Below, piece by piece: positions 47,319 through 57,290 of a DNA stretch of 64,000 bases. Source of the DNA: Armigeres subalbatus. Its lineage: Eukaryota > Arthropoda > Insecta > Diptera > Culicidae. Where the stretch lies: NCBI RefSeq assembly GCF_024139115.2, contig NC_085140.1:296141293-296205292 (forward strand), in the 5' to 3' direction. A model generated the notes under the pieces. The model made no database searches and was not told the origin of the DNA. It saw only the letters and a list, made by a program, of their open reading frames with translations. The translations under genes were made by a program, and so were the position numbers. Every line of letters begins with the position of its first letter. The first letter of the stretch is position 1.

Positions 47319-48055
47319 CCCAAGTAGCACAAGCAACATCTTCCCAAATGCACCTTGTTTCTATTAAGTTACATTGAAGGCATTGGAAAACATCAAAGCA
47401 CGAAAAAGTTGCATCAAGATGTCAAAAACGTTCGAATTGTGATCAATGTTTCATTAAAATTGCAATGCAGTATGTGTTTGACATTTGGAAACAAACAAAC
47501 CAAGAATACTGCACTTCATGTTGCAAACACGAAACAAAATCATTAAGTTGCATATTTTTTACCATGTAACTTCAATGCGTCTTTCAAAATTTAATTGTTT
47601 GTTTAAATTAAATTGCAGATAAGTTGAATGTGTCTTCATGTTTAATTTAGCATCGTTCAACGTTTTGACAACTCACATTTTTTTCCTGTGATGGTGCAAT
47701 CAAGTAACATGAAACCCGAGTACAAAACTTCATAATCGTATGGTTTTTATTGTGAGTCAACATGCAGTCCCTTCGAAGTGTTTAATGGTGTTGTGGTAGA
47801 GTGTAGGACTTTCAATAACAAGATCCATGAATGGAATCCAGTTTTATATTTTTATTTTATTTTTTTTCCCTGTAGTATTTTGCAACATTATTGTAATTTT
47901 ACTGCAATCGAAGGATGTTTCCGTAGGCTCCACCTCTTGCGCTTTTTAGATTGCAAGAGAGTAATATTTGATGGCACATACGCAAAGATTGTTTCTTTCC
48001 GAATAGTTGCAACACAGTGAAATGTTCAGTAGTGAAACAATTTGTGCTGCTTGGG
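47319..48055. mobile_element. CCCAAGTAGCACAA TIR element, 2-bp duplication, tRNA-like core
   Basis: 737 bp, ends CCCAAGTAGCACAAG and (reverse-complemented) CCCAAGCAGCACAAA. GA is present on both sides (47317-47318 and 48056-48057); removal with one GA restores the RT reading frame. Interior AT-rich without transposase. A tRNA-like stretch lies at 47788-47850: GTTGTGGTAGAGTGTAGG, then about 25 bp on CATGAATGGAATCC. Confidence 0.85.
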
Positions 48056-49380
48056 GAGTGTGAGAACTTTCGAGCGATCACCATCCTTAATGCCGCCTAC
48101 AAAGTGATATCCCAGATCATCTTCCGTCGTCTGTCACCATTAGTGAACGAGTTCGTGGGAAGTTATCAAGCCGGCTTCGTTGACGGCCGCTCGACAACGG
48201 ACCAGATCTTTACTGTACGGCAAATCCTTCAAAAATGCCGTGAATACCAGGTCCCAACGCACCATCTGTTCGTTGATTTCAAGGCGGCATACGACAGTAT
48301 AGACCGCGTAGAGCTACGGAAAATTATGGACGAGAACAGCTTCCCCAGGAAGCTTACCAGACTGATCAAAGCAACGGTGGATGGTGTGCAAAACTGTGTG
48401 AAGATTTCAGGCGAACACTCCAGTTCGTTCGAATCGCGCCGGGGACTAAGACAAGGTGATGGACTTTCGTGCCTGTTGTTCAACATTGTGCTAGAAGGTG
48501 TCATGCGGAGAGCCGGGTGTAACAGCCGGGGTACGATTTTCAACAGATCCAGTCAATTTATTTGCTTCGCGGATGACATGGACAAGGTCGGCCGAACATT
48601 TGCAAAGGTGGCAGAACTGTACACCCGCCTGAAACGTGAAGCAACAAAAATTGGACTGGTGGTGAATGCGTCAAAGACAAAGTACATGCTTGTGGGAGGA
48701 ACCGAGCGCGACAGGACCCGCCTGGGAAGCAGTGTTACGATAGACGGGGATACCTTCGAGGTGGTCGAGGAATTCGTCTACCTCGGATCCTTGCTAACGG
48801 CTGACAACAACGTTAGTCGTGAAATACGAAGGCGCATCATCTGTGGAAGTTGGGCCTATTACGGGCTCCAGAAGAAACTGCGGTCGAAAAAGATTCGCCA
48901 CCGCACCAAATGTGTCATGTACAAGACGCTTATAAGACCGGTTGTCCTCTACGGACATGAAACATGGACAATGCTCGAGGAGGACTTGCAAGCACTCGGA
49001 GTATTCGAGAGACGGGTGCTTAGGACCATCTTTGGCGGTGTGCAAGAAGACGGTGTGTGGCGGCGAAGAATGAACCATGAGCTCGCCCAACTCTACGGCG
49101 AGCCCAGTATCCAGAAGGTAGCTAAAGCCGGAAGGGTACGATGGGCAGGACATGTTGCAAGAATGCCGGACAGCAACCCTGCAAAGATGGTGTTCGCTTC
49201 CGATCCGGCAGGTACCAGACGGCGTGGAGCGCAGCGAGCGAGATGGGCAGACCAGGTGCAGAACGACTTGGCGAGCGTGGGGCGTATCCGAGGATGGAGA
49301 GATGCGGCCTCGAACCGTGCATTGTGGCGTCAAATTGTTGATTCAGTGTTATCTGTTTAGATGTTAACTAAATAAATGAA
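48056..49380 (+). pseudogene. Non-LTR retrotransposon, RT palm to C-terminus (continuation)
   Basis: An uninterrupted frame runs from the insertion point to a stop at 49358-49360. RT motifs in order: FVGSYQAGFVDGRSTTDQIF, HHLFVDFKAAYDSIDRVELR, GLRQGDGLSCLLFNIVLEGV, ICFADDMD (catalytic FADD at 48566-48577), SKTKYMLVGG, EEFVYLGSLLTADNNVSREI. The C-terminal region has VVLYGHETWTMLEEDLQALG and RVRWAGHVARM, a tail common to several insect LINEs. A short AATAAATGAAATGAAT tail follows. The coding part looks intact apart from the TIR insertion and 5' truncation, so the copy is young. Confidence 0.88.
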
Positions 49381-50389
49381 ATGAATCAGCTAAGCAATTC
49401 ATAGAGCTCCAACGGAATTACCAGACAAATTGTTATACGCCAACATAGCTCGATGAAAGATTTAAAACTATGTCCATATACATTGCAGTTTCGTTTCTTT
49501 TACATTTGGTATGCAGGCGTAATCCGTCATCACGGATAAACTTTCCACAGCAATGGTATGCAAATAAACTTTTTCAAAACAAGTTCTTACGCACATTTCG
49601 CAAAAACCACAACGTCAGGGAAATGAAACTGCACTTCCTTCCAATCCAGCGCCAGGTGACTCACGTTCAGCGAATTTCCCAAATCGTGATGCGAACGAAA
49701 GGTTACAAACATCGAGCTTCCTTCGCTCAAAATACCGTTCAGTTTTCAACTTTTACAAGCCAAGCCAACTTCCAACCAGGGAAAAGTTATTTTTCATTGC
49801 AAACATTGTTTCCGTGTCCTTGTAGAGTAGCGTTTTCTTCATAAGGCACAAAGCAGCAGCAACGTAGCGACGACCGTTTGTTTGTGGGTTGAGCGGAAAC
49901 ATCGACGATGCTGCTGGTGCTGGTTGCAACCTGTGCCATTTTCAACGTTTTACGCTGGAGCACATGGAACGAAGGTAGTGTTGTACGTCGGTACCTTTAC
50001 CGAAAATAGGTTAACAATCCAAATGGGGATGAGTTTGCACACTGAGCAAAGCTTCATGGGCTGGAGCTAGTGATTGTGCAAATGTAGTGCTGCCTTTTGC
50101 ATCCATTCTCTATGATGACATTGATTCCCTATGGCAAATGCGAGGCCCATGTTATAGTATTAGACTTTATGATTCAGTGCTTTCGCTGGTTTATTCGGGC
50201 TTCGAATTGGTTCTACGATTGGAGTACGATAAGAGCACATAGGAAAAGTGAATTTGACACCACGTTGTTGGTCTAAAATCGAAAATGAGGTCAGCCTTCC
50301 GACTAGACAAGATCATTTAGTGCATATTCTATATTAGATCTAGAGCAGAGCTTGATTACGTTTCTTAAATTTCTGTTTTCTTTTTGCAG
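49381..50389. other. Unassigned sequence upstream of the coiled-coil gene
   Basis: No coding or repeat identity supported. Mixed-GC, probably unique sequence; may include 5' untranslated exons or an intron of the gene whose splice acceptor (CTTTTTGCAG) is at 50389. The open frame 49470-49844 has no recognisable content. Confidence 0.35.
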
Positions 50390-50392
50390 ATA

Positions 50393-51814
50393 ATGCCAAA
50401 ACATCATCATTCCCCTGTACATCACCATCACCATGTGAGTATTCACATTAATAATATGGGTAATTTCGTATTTGATTCTGGATATTTTCTCACACCTTTC
50501 TCGCTCATGGTTGGCGTCATCGAATTGTGCACCTTCAAATCTTTGTCGGAGTGCTTTAATAACAATTTTAAAATAATAATTACATATCGCGAGCATATTC
50601 AGAGATGAGAATATGTTGTTTTTCATTTCTCTCCTAAACTAAAATTTGAAAAATTCAAGGTCTCAAAATTTAAACCCTGAAACTTAAAACTCTTTAATGT
50701 TTTTTTTTAACTTTAGAGGAAATTCAATATTCAATACCACTCTTCTGAATTTCAATATGCATCGTACTGCGAATTTTATGAATTTAAACCTCGTAAAAAT
50801 GACCTAGGTCTAATCTATGTTATTATTTTTCAGCCAGAGCCATCATGCAACGACCATCTGGCGCATTCGATCGACCTGGCCACGACGCTTCGCAGCGAGC
50901 TGGCAGCGTCCACCTACAAACGCGACCGCCTGATGGCTGAGCTGTCCGATGCCAAGAGTAGTCTTTGCGCGAAGGAAAACGAATGCGAAGCGCTGCGAGC
51001 GCAGAGTGCCCGACAAACGTCCCTCATCAGTTCCTTACAGCAACGGTTAGGTGCTTCGGAGAGCCGCGAAAAAACCCTACACTCGAGAAGCGAAAGCGTG
51101 GTGAACACTCTGAACCGTGACAAGAAACACCTGGAGGATAAACTCAAAGAGCTGTGCGCCAAAGGAAGAAGATTGGAGTGCGAGCTCTCCAAGGAGGAAG
51201 GCCATCGGGATCAGGCCAGAGCTCACCTGCAAGATTTGGTGCGGAGGCTGTGCCTTGTGTTGGGGATTGACGTTTGCGATGGGACGCATCTTACCCCGGA
51301 ATGTGTGCTAAACAAAGCAGGCGAAACAGTGGCCGAACTGCAGAGACTACGATCGAAACTGGCCGGTACGTGTGAGCATTTGAACTCCACCGAAGCCGAG
51401 CTGATAACAACCAAAACGGCAGCTTCGGCCGACAAAACTCGACTGCAGACGCAGATTGAGGGTTTGCAATCGCTGGCCCAGGGGTTGGAGACGCGGTGTC
51501 GGCAAGCCGAGCGGGACCTACAGGCGACACGTGATCGGCTGGCGGAAAGTGAAGTTACCGGAGATAAGTTGAGAGGTATCGGAAATTTGGTTTCGAAAAT
51601 AATATATGAATCATTTAGAAAATGCATTTCAGAGGAACTGCGTGGATTTGAGTCCCGGTGCTGTCGACTGCAGAACAGTTGCGATCGAATGCAGACTGAG
51701 CGGTTGCAGTTTCTCAGAACGATAGCAACGATTGTCGGAATCAACGAACCATGTGAGAACAACATTCGGGATAAAGTTCGAGAGATCACCAATCACAACC
51801 AATCGTTGCACGAT
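50393..51814 (+). CDS. Coiled-coil protein gene, 5' part (spliced; continues beyond)
   Basis: Proposed structure: an exon entered at acceptor ...TTTTTGCAG/50390 with ATG at 50393, coding to 50434 (MPKHHHSPVHHHHH); intron 50435-50833 (GTGAGT...TTTTTCAG); coding 50834-51575; a 57-bp intron 51576-51632; coding 51633-51814; then donor GAT/GTGAGT. All junctions keep frame, giving 322 codons so far. The protein is His-rich at its start, then almost entirely charged heptad-like coiled coil (LRSELAASTYKRDRLMAELS, LQQRLGASESREKTLHSRSE), with a less charged block ARAHLQDLVRRLCLVLGID near residue 140. This suggests a structural or centrosome/cilium-type scaffold, loosely recalling CCDC170, which I cannot confirm. 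Codon use is richer in GC than the surroundings. The downstream exons are not found; the next 3 kb is transposons in the intron. Confidence 0.75.
51576..51632 (+). other. Probable 57-bp in-frame intron
   Basis: Starts GTATCG and ends TGCATTTCAG, AT-rich inside a GC-richer exon. Its length is a multiple of three with no stop, so the uninterrupted frame reads through with an out-of-character peptide (GIGNLVSKIIYESFRKCISE). Splicing joins ...DKLR to EELRGFESRCC and restores coiled-coil character. Size is typical of short dipteran introns. Confidence 0.65.
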
Positions 51815-52429
51815 GTGAGTACATTTTTTTAAACAGAACAAATAATATGTACATAATTAGTATTAATTGGCTACCAGATGGCTGTTGATCAACCGTCCAT
51901 CGTAACAATCTATACTATGCTTTAAAATTTACAAGAATAGATTGTTATTCTTCAACTGAGTAGAATGAAAACCGAAAAAGAGAAAGCAGTACATATTTGG
52001 TATTGATTCCACGGAGTTATCTGCGCTGTCACTTCTATTCTCGTATGTTGAGCAGTGCAAATAAATCAACATCCGTACTACCCACAACTGTCCCATAGGG
52101 GAAACTGGACACACATGATCCCCACTTTTTATTTCGGATGTTCCTCGATGTAAAATGCTCAAATCTATACGATTTAAGATGGACTTGATGAACAATTTAT
52201 TTAGTTATTCAAAAACATCATTGGGAGAAATTATTTTTTCATAAAAGTTAGCAAAAAATCGATTTTTCTCAAAGATAGAAAATTTGACATTTTCAAAACT
52301 TGCGCTGCCGTGAATCGCATATCTGTCCCATCTTTGCTGGATTTCCTATTCATATGGGACAAATATGCGATTCACGGCAGTGCGGGAGATTTGATCTCCA
52401 TATCGGGGGGAAATGATCTCTTTATGTCT
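51815..52429 (+). other. Start of a large intron of the coiled-coil gene
   Basis: Begins at donor GTGAGT. AT-rich. Contains an inverted repeat: TTGCGCTGCCGTGAATCGCA near 52304 and TGCGATTCACGGCAGTGCG near 52366, probably a small MITE of about 85 bp. No exon supported. Confidence 0.45.
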
Positions 52430-52622
52430 TCTTTTTCTTCTCATTGGCATTACATCCACACACTGGGATAGAGCCGCCTCGCCGCTTAGTGTTCATTCAG
52501 CACTTTCACAGTTATTAACTGCGAGGTTTCTAAGTCAGGTTATCATTTTTGCATTCGTATATATCATGAGGCTAACACGATGATACTTTTATGCCCAGGG
52601 AAGTCGAGACAATTTCCAATTC
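52430..52622 (-). mobile_element. Feilai-like SINE, 5'-truncated
   Basis: Minus strand. Tail TTCTTCTCATTGGCATTACAT, then CACACTGGGATAGAGCCGCC, GTTATTAACTGCGAGGTTTC, CACGATGATACTTTTATGCC, GTCGAGACAATTTCCAATTC. It stops where the next retroelement begins (52626), before the B box and tRNA head. Confidence 0.82.
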
Positions 52623-52625
52623 GAA

Positions 52626-55250
52626 AACGACGACGAGAAAGAAGCGTTCTATGCACAGCTGGAGCAGACATACGATGGATGCCCACTGCGGGACGAAAAA
52701 ATCGTCATCGGTGACATGAACGCACAGGTAGGAAGGGAGGAAATGTATAGACCGGTCATCGGACCGGATAGTCATCATACCGTATCGAAAGACAACGGCC
52801 AACGATGCATAAACTTTTCAGCCTCCCGCGGAATGGTAGTCCGAAGCACTTTCTTCCCCCGCAAGAATATCCACAAGGCCACGTGGAAATCACCTAATCA
52901 AGTAACGGAAAACCAAATCGACCACGTTCTAATCGAATTCTTCTCCGACATCACGAACGTACGCACTTACCGCAGTGCGAATATTGAATCCGACCATTAC
53001 CTCGTTGCAGTATGTCTGCGCTCAAAGCTCTCGACGGTGTACAACACGCGTCGGAGTCATCCGCCGCGGCTTAACATTGTGCGGCTACAAGACGGTAGAC
53101 TAGCCCAAGACTACGCGCAGCAGCTGGAAGTGGCACTCCCAACGGAAGAGCAGCTAGGCGCAGCATCTCTTGAAGATGGCTGGAGAGATATTCGATCCGC
53201 CATTGGAAGCACCGCAACCGCTGCACTAGGCACGGTGGCTCCGGATCAGAGAAACGACTGGTATGACGGCGAATATGAGCAGTTAGTTGAGGAGAAGAAT
53301 GCAACATGGGCGAGATTGCTGCAACACCGCACGAGGGCGAACGAGGCACGATACAAACAAGCGGGGAAAAGACAAAACTTGATTTTCCGGAGGAAAAAGC
53401 GCCAGCAGGAAGATTGAGACCGTGAAGAGACGGAGGAACTGTACCGCGTTAATATCGCACGAAAGTTCTATGAGAAGTTGGACCGTTCACGTAAGGGCCA
53501 CGTGCCACAGCCCGATATGTGTAAGGACATAAACGGGAACCTTCTTACAAACGAGCGTGAGGTGATCCAAAGGTGGCGGCAGCACTACGAAGAGCACCAG
53601 AATGGCGATATGGCAGACAACGGTGGCGTTATGGTAATGAACCTAGGAGCACGCGCGCAGGATATGTGACTTACGGCTCCGAATCTCCAGAACATCCAGG
53701 AGGAGATCGGCCGGCTGATAAACAACAAAGCCCCTGGAGTTGACCAACTACCAAGAGAGCTGTTTAATCACGCTGGCACTGGCTAGAGCGGTGCACTGGG
53801 TGATTACCAAGGTTTGGGAGGATGAGGTTCTGCCGCAGGAGTGGATGGAAGGTGTCGTGTGTCCCATCTACAAAAAGGGCGATAAGCTGGATTGAAGCCT
53901 ACGAGGTACTCTTCCAAGTTTTATGCCGCCGACTAACACCAATTGCAAGAAAGTTCGTGGGGCAGTACCAGGCGGGATTTATGGGTGAACGCTCTACCAC
54001 AGACCAGGTGTTCGCCATCCCTAGCAACACAATTCACGTTGATTTGGTTACATCAACTCATATGGGACCAAATTTGGTCATATATGAGTATTAGAAACTG
54101 ATTTACAACATGTGTGTTGCTCGGGATACGTCAGGTATTGCAGAAATGCCGCGAATACAACGTGCCCAAACATCATCTATTTATCGACTTTAAAGCCGCA
54201 TATGATACAATCGATCGGGACCAGCTATGGCAGATGCACGAACACGGATTTCCGGATGAACTGACACGGTTGATCAAGGCGACGAAGGATCGGGTGATGT
54301 GTGTAGTTCGAGTTTCAGGGGCATTCTCGAGTCCCTTTGAAACCCGCAGAGCGTTACGGCAAGGTGATGGTCTTTCGTGTCTGCTATTCATCGCTTCAGA
54401 GGGAGTAATACGAAGGGCAGGGATTGACACGAGTGGTACGATTTTCACGAAGTCCGTCCAGTTATTTGGTTTCGCCGACGAAATTGATATTATGGCACGT
54501 ATCTTTGAGAGGATGGAGGAAGCCTACATCACCCTGAAAAGCGAAGCTTAACGGATTGGACTAGTCATCAACACGTCGAAGACGAAATACATGATAGGAA
54601 GAGATAGGAAGAGTTTCTATCGGTGGTGACGAAATCGAGGTGGTTGAAGAACTCGTTTACTTGGGCTCACTGGTGACCTCCGATAACGATATAAGCAGAG
54701 TAATTCGGAGACGTATCATGGCAGGAAATCGTACGTACTTTGGATTCCGCAAAACACTCCGATCTAATAGAGTTCGCCACCGAATCAAACTCACTATCTA
54801 CAAAATACTTATTAGACCGGTAGTTCTCTACGGACACGAGACCTGGACGATGCTCGTGGAGGACCAACGCGCACTGGGAGTTTTCGAAAGGAAAGTCTTG
54901 CGTACCATCTATGGTGGGGTGCAGATGGCGGATGGTACGTGGAGGAGGCGAATGAACCACGAGTTGCATCAGCTGTTGGGAGAACCATCCATCGTTCACA
55001 CCGAGAAAATCGGAAGACTGCGGTGGGCCGGGCACGTAGCCAGAATGTTGGACAGTAATCCGTTGAAAATGGTTCTCGACAACGATCCGACGGGAACAAG
55101 AAGGCGAGGTGCACATCGGGCAAGGTGGATCGATCAGGTGGAGGAGGATTTGCGGACCCTCCGTAGACTACGTGGATGGCGAAGTGCAGCCATGGACCGA
55201 GCTGAATGGAGAAGACTTTTATGTGCAGCACAGGCCACTCCGGCCTTAGT
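52626..55250 (+). pseudogene. Non-LTR retrotransposon (EN + RT), frameshifted and split by a MITE
   Basis: Same family as 46684-49380 but with most of the endonuclease: EDEKEAFYAQLEQTYDG-like start, KIVIGDMNAQVGREEMYRPV, TENQIDHVLIE and ESDHYLVAVCL (52640-53030). Linker and RT follow with stops at about 53417 and 53668: KGHVPQPDMCKDINGNLLTN, INNKAPGVDQLPREL-like, MEGVVCPIYKKGDKLD. A 107-bp insertion at 54019 interrupts after TTDQVFAI. The RT continues with HHLFIDFKAAYDTIDRDQLW and LFGFADEIDIMA, where the catalytic FADD reads FADE, a disabling change. The C-terminal part is VVLYGHETWTMLVEDQRALG and GRLRWAGHVARMLDSNP. The end near 55250 repeats GCACAGGCCACTCCGG, also seen at 56090. Confidence 0.85.
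54019..54125. mobile_element. 107-bp MITE (CCCTAGCAACAC...GTGTTGCTCGGG), AT duplication
   Basis: Inverted ends CCCTAGCAACACA and, reverse-complemented, CCCGAGCAACACA. AT on both sides (54017-54018, 54126-54127). Internally CAACTCATATGGGACC mirrors GGTCATATATGAGT. Same CCC...GGG plus 2-bp duplication style as the longer elements in this window. It interrupts the RT between QVFAI and RQVLQKC. Confidence 0.78.
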
Positions 55251-56092
55251 GAGTGCGTGTTGGCTCTTGTTTTGGACAGCAGAACGATCGCGCGATTTGC
55301 CGAAAATTTTTGTTTTGCATTGCGCGGCTGGTAATAAAGTTAATCAGTTCAGTGCGTGTTGACTCTTGTTTCGGACAGCAGAACGATTGCGCGATTTGCC
55401 GAAATATTGTGTTCTGCATTGCGCGGCCGTCAGTGCCTGTTTTGTCGTGTTTCTGCTCAGTAAGCAGAAAGATCGTAAAATCCGAGTTTTTGGTTCTGAT
55501 TTTAATGTTCGGTGAATAAGTGTGCGGTTGAACGTGTTTTGTATATAATGCGAAACATTTGTAAAATCCAGGTTATTTTGTCCTCCTTTGGACGATTCGT
55601 AAGTAAATTGATGAATATATTTTAATATTTTTCCAGCATATACTGTTATTGACAAACACTTTATATTGTCGAATTGAGCTCCCTATTATTCACCTTACCC
55701 ACTAACACCAATTTTCCTTCCCGAGACATCTATGAAGGTAGTATGGGTTCCCTGCATCTTCACTAGTAAATGTTGAACTAACATTTCTTCACTTCCTTCC
55801 GTGATTGTAAGGACGTGGCCAGGTATACAACTGCTACTGTATAGGAAAAGGTACTAATCCCAAGTACCAATTTGCGATAATATACAGTAGATTGCTCAAT
55901 TGAGCATTGTATAGGGCACTGCACGGACTGCTTTGTCCTTGGCTTTGTCTTTTTCTCGCTGCAAAGAAATTTGAAAACAACAAGGCCAGTAAACGTCAAA
56001 ATGTATGAGGAACGAAAGAGAAAGAGATGTTTCCGTGCAGTGCCCTATAGCCACCCACGATTTGTACAATCACATATGCTATACTATGCACA
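55251..56092 (+). other. Insertion or junction sequence with a ~103-bp tandem duplication
   Basis: GTGCGTGTTGGCTCTTG...GCATTGCGCGGC (about 55252-55328) is repeated at about 55353-55429 with few changes. This looks like tandem leader repeats of a retroelement, but no ORF follows. The stretch is bracketed by near-identical GCACAGGCCACTCCGG...TTAGT sequences (about 55229-55251 and 56092-56113), the second followed by TGGTAATAAATAAATAAAT, the likely true 3' tail of the retroelement at 52626. A target duplication of about 22 bp is one explanation. A MITE lies at 55911-56048. Confidence 0.5.
55911..56048. mobile_element. MITE with AGGGCACTGCACGGA ends
   Basis: 138 bp including flanking A/T. Left TATAGGGCACTGCACGGAC and right CCGTGCAGTGCCCTATA are reverse complements. 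TA or TATA flanks fit a TA-target element. No ORF. Confidence 0.75.
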
Positions 56093-56149
56093 GGCCACTC
56101 CGGCATTAGTCTGGTAATAAATAAATAAATATTGACGGCTCTGACCGCT

Positions 56150-56625
56150 TCCAGGACCCACGTATTGCCACTGGGGAATCTGTGAAAGGGGACATTTTAG
56201 TTAAAGCATCATAGCCAGTCATTTGACGGCTGTTTTTTCATGGTTTTCGATCAGGAAGCGAAGTATGAATATAAAATCGAGTACTGTTTTTAAAATGATC
56301 CTGGCATTTTATATTCATACCTCGTTTCCTGATCGAAAAACGATAATTATTACAGGTAACCCCGGGGCAATCAGTAATTCCTGAGAGCAGTCAGAGCTGT
56401 CAATGATCCTTTTTTATTCATACTTTGCTTTCTGATCAAAAGCCATGAAAAAAGAGCCGTCGAATGACTGGTTTTGGTGCTAAAACTTAAATGATCCCTT
56501 CCACAGGTTCTCCGGGGCCAATCCGTAGGTCCAGGAAGCGGTCAGAATCGTCAATGGACTAATACTTCGCTTCCTGATCGAAATCCATGAAAAAAGAGCC
56601 GTCAAATGACTGGTTTGAAAATCAC
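56150..56625. repeat. Multi-copy inverted and direct repeats (CAGTCATTTGACGGCT / AGCCGTCAAATGACTG)
   Basis: The motif CAGTCATTTGACGGCT...TTCATGG...CGATCAGGAAGCGAAGTAT occurs at 56217-56270 and inverted at about 56415-56480 and 56560-56615. CTGACCGCTTCCAGGACC at 56140 is mirrored at 56530. A foldback-type repeat or nested MITEs; limits unclear. Confidence 0.6.
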
Positions 56626-56924
56626 AATACGCTTCTGGAAAAACCGGTGGAAAATGGAGTGTGGTTTAGAAAACTATGAAACGTGTTTGAAAGGTTGCCA
56701 AAAAATGTATTGTAGTTTGTGAAACTACAAGGTGCGTATGGAAAACCAACGGAAAATGGTTTACGGTCTAGACAATCTCAAATGCTCGCAGGCATTGATT
56801 TTGGTCAAAACAATTCTAGATTGCATGAAGCCACATGGCTATGCTGCTCAGTCAACATCAATCTGCTGAAGTTCAGATTGATGGCGTACTATACGCGAAA
56901 CTGAAAATTGGCTTAAATGTTCGG

Positions 56925-57145
56925 ATTTTAATTGGGTTTGGATTGGATTTAGATTGGATTGGAATTGGATTTGGGTTGGATTTGGTTTGATTTGGATTGA
57001 ATTTTTTATTGGATTGGATTTGGATTGGATTTTGATTGAATTTGGAGTGGATTTGGATTGGATTTGATTTTGATTGGATTTGGATTGGATTTAAATTGAA
57101 TGTGGATTGGATTGAATTTGAATTGGATTTGATTTAGATTGTTCG
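56925..57145 (+). repeat. TTGGATT / GGATTT minisatellite
   Basis: Degenerate tandem TTGGATTTGGATTGGATT units of 5-11 bp over about 220 bp, ending 50 bp before the 3' flank of the zinc-finger gene. Confidence 0.85.
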
Positions 57146-57212
57146 CCTTATATAAAAAGATCGTTTATGGAGTGAAATTATAACGAAAATATTTTGTTAT
57201 TATTTACAAAAT

Positions 57213-57218
57213 TTTATT
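57213..57218 (-). terminator. Poly(A) signal AATAAA of the zinc-finger gene
   Basis: TTTATT on the plus strand is AATAAA on the minus strand, 73 bases past the stop codon at 57291-57293, a suitable distance for a short 3' untranslated region. Confidence 0.6.
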
Positions 57219-57290
57219 GAATTAAAAAATACAATGATGCATGCAAAAATAATTCTAAAACTAAAACATTTTCCTCAAACTTCGATCGCT

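Noticed and set aside
51223..51792. 189-codon minus-strand frame
   Set aside because: Shadow of the coiled-coil exon, which has splice sites and composition in its favour.
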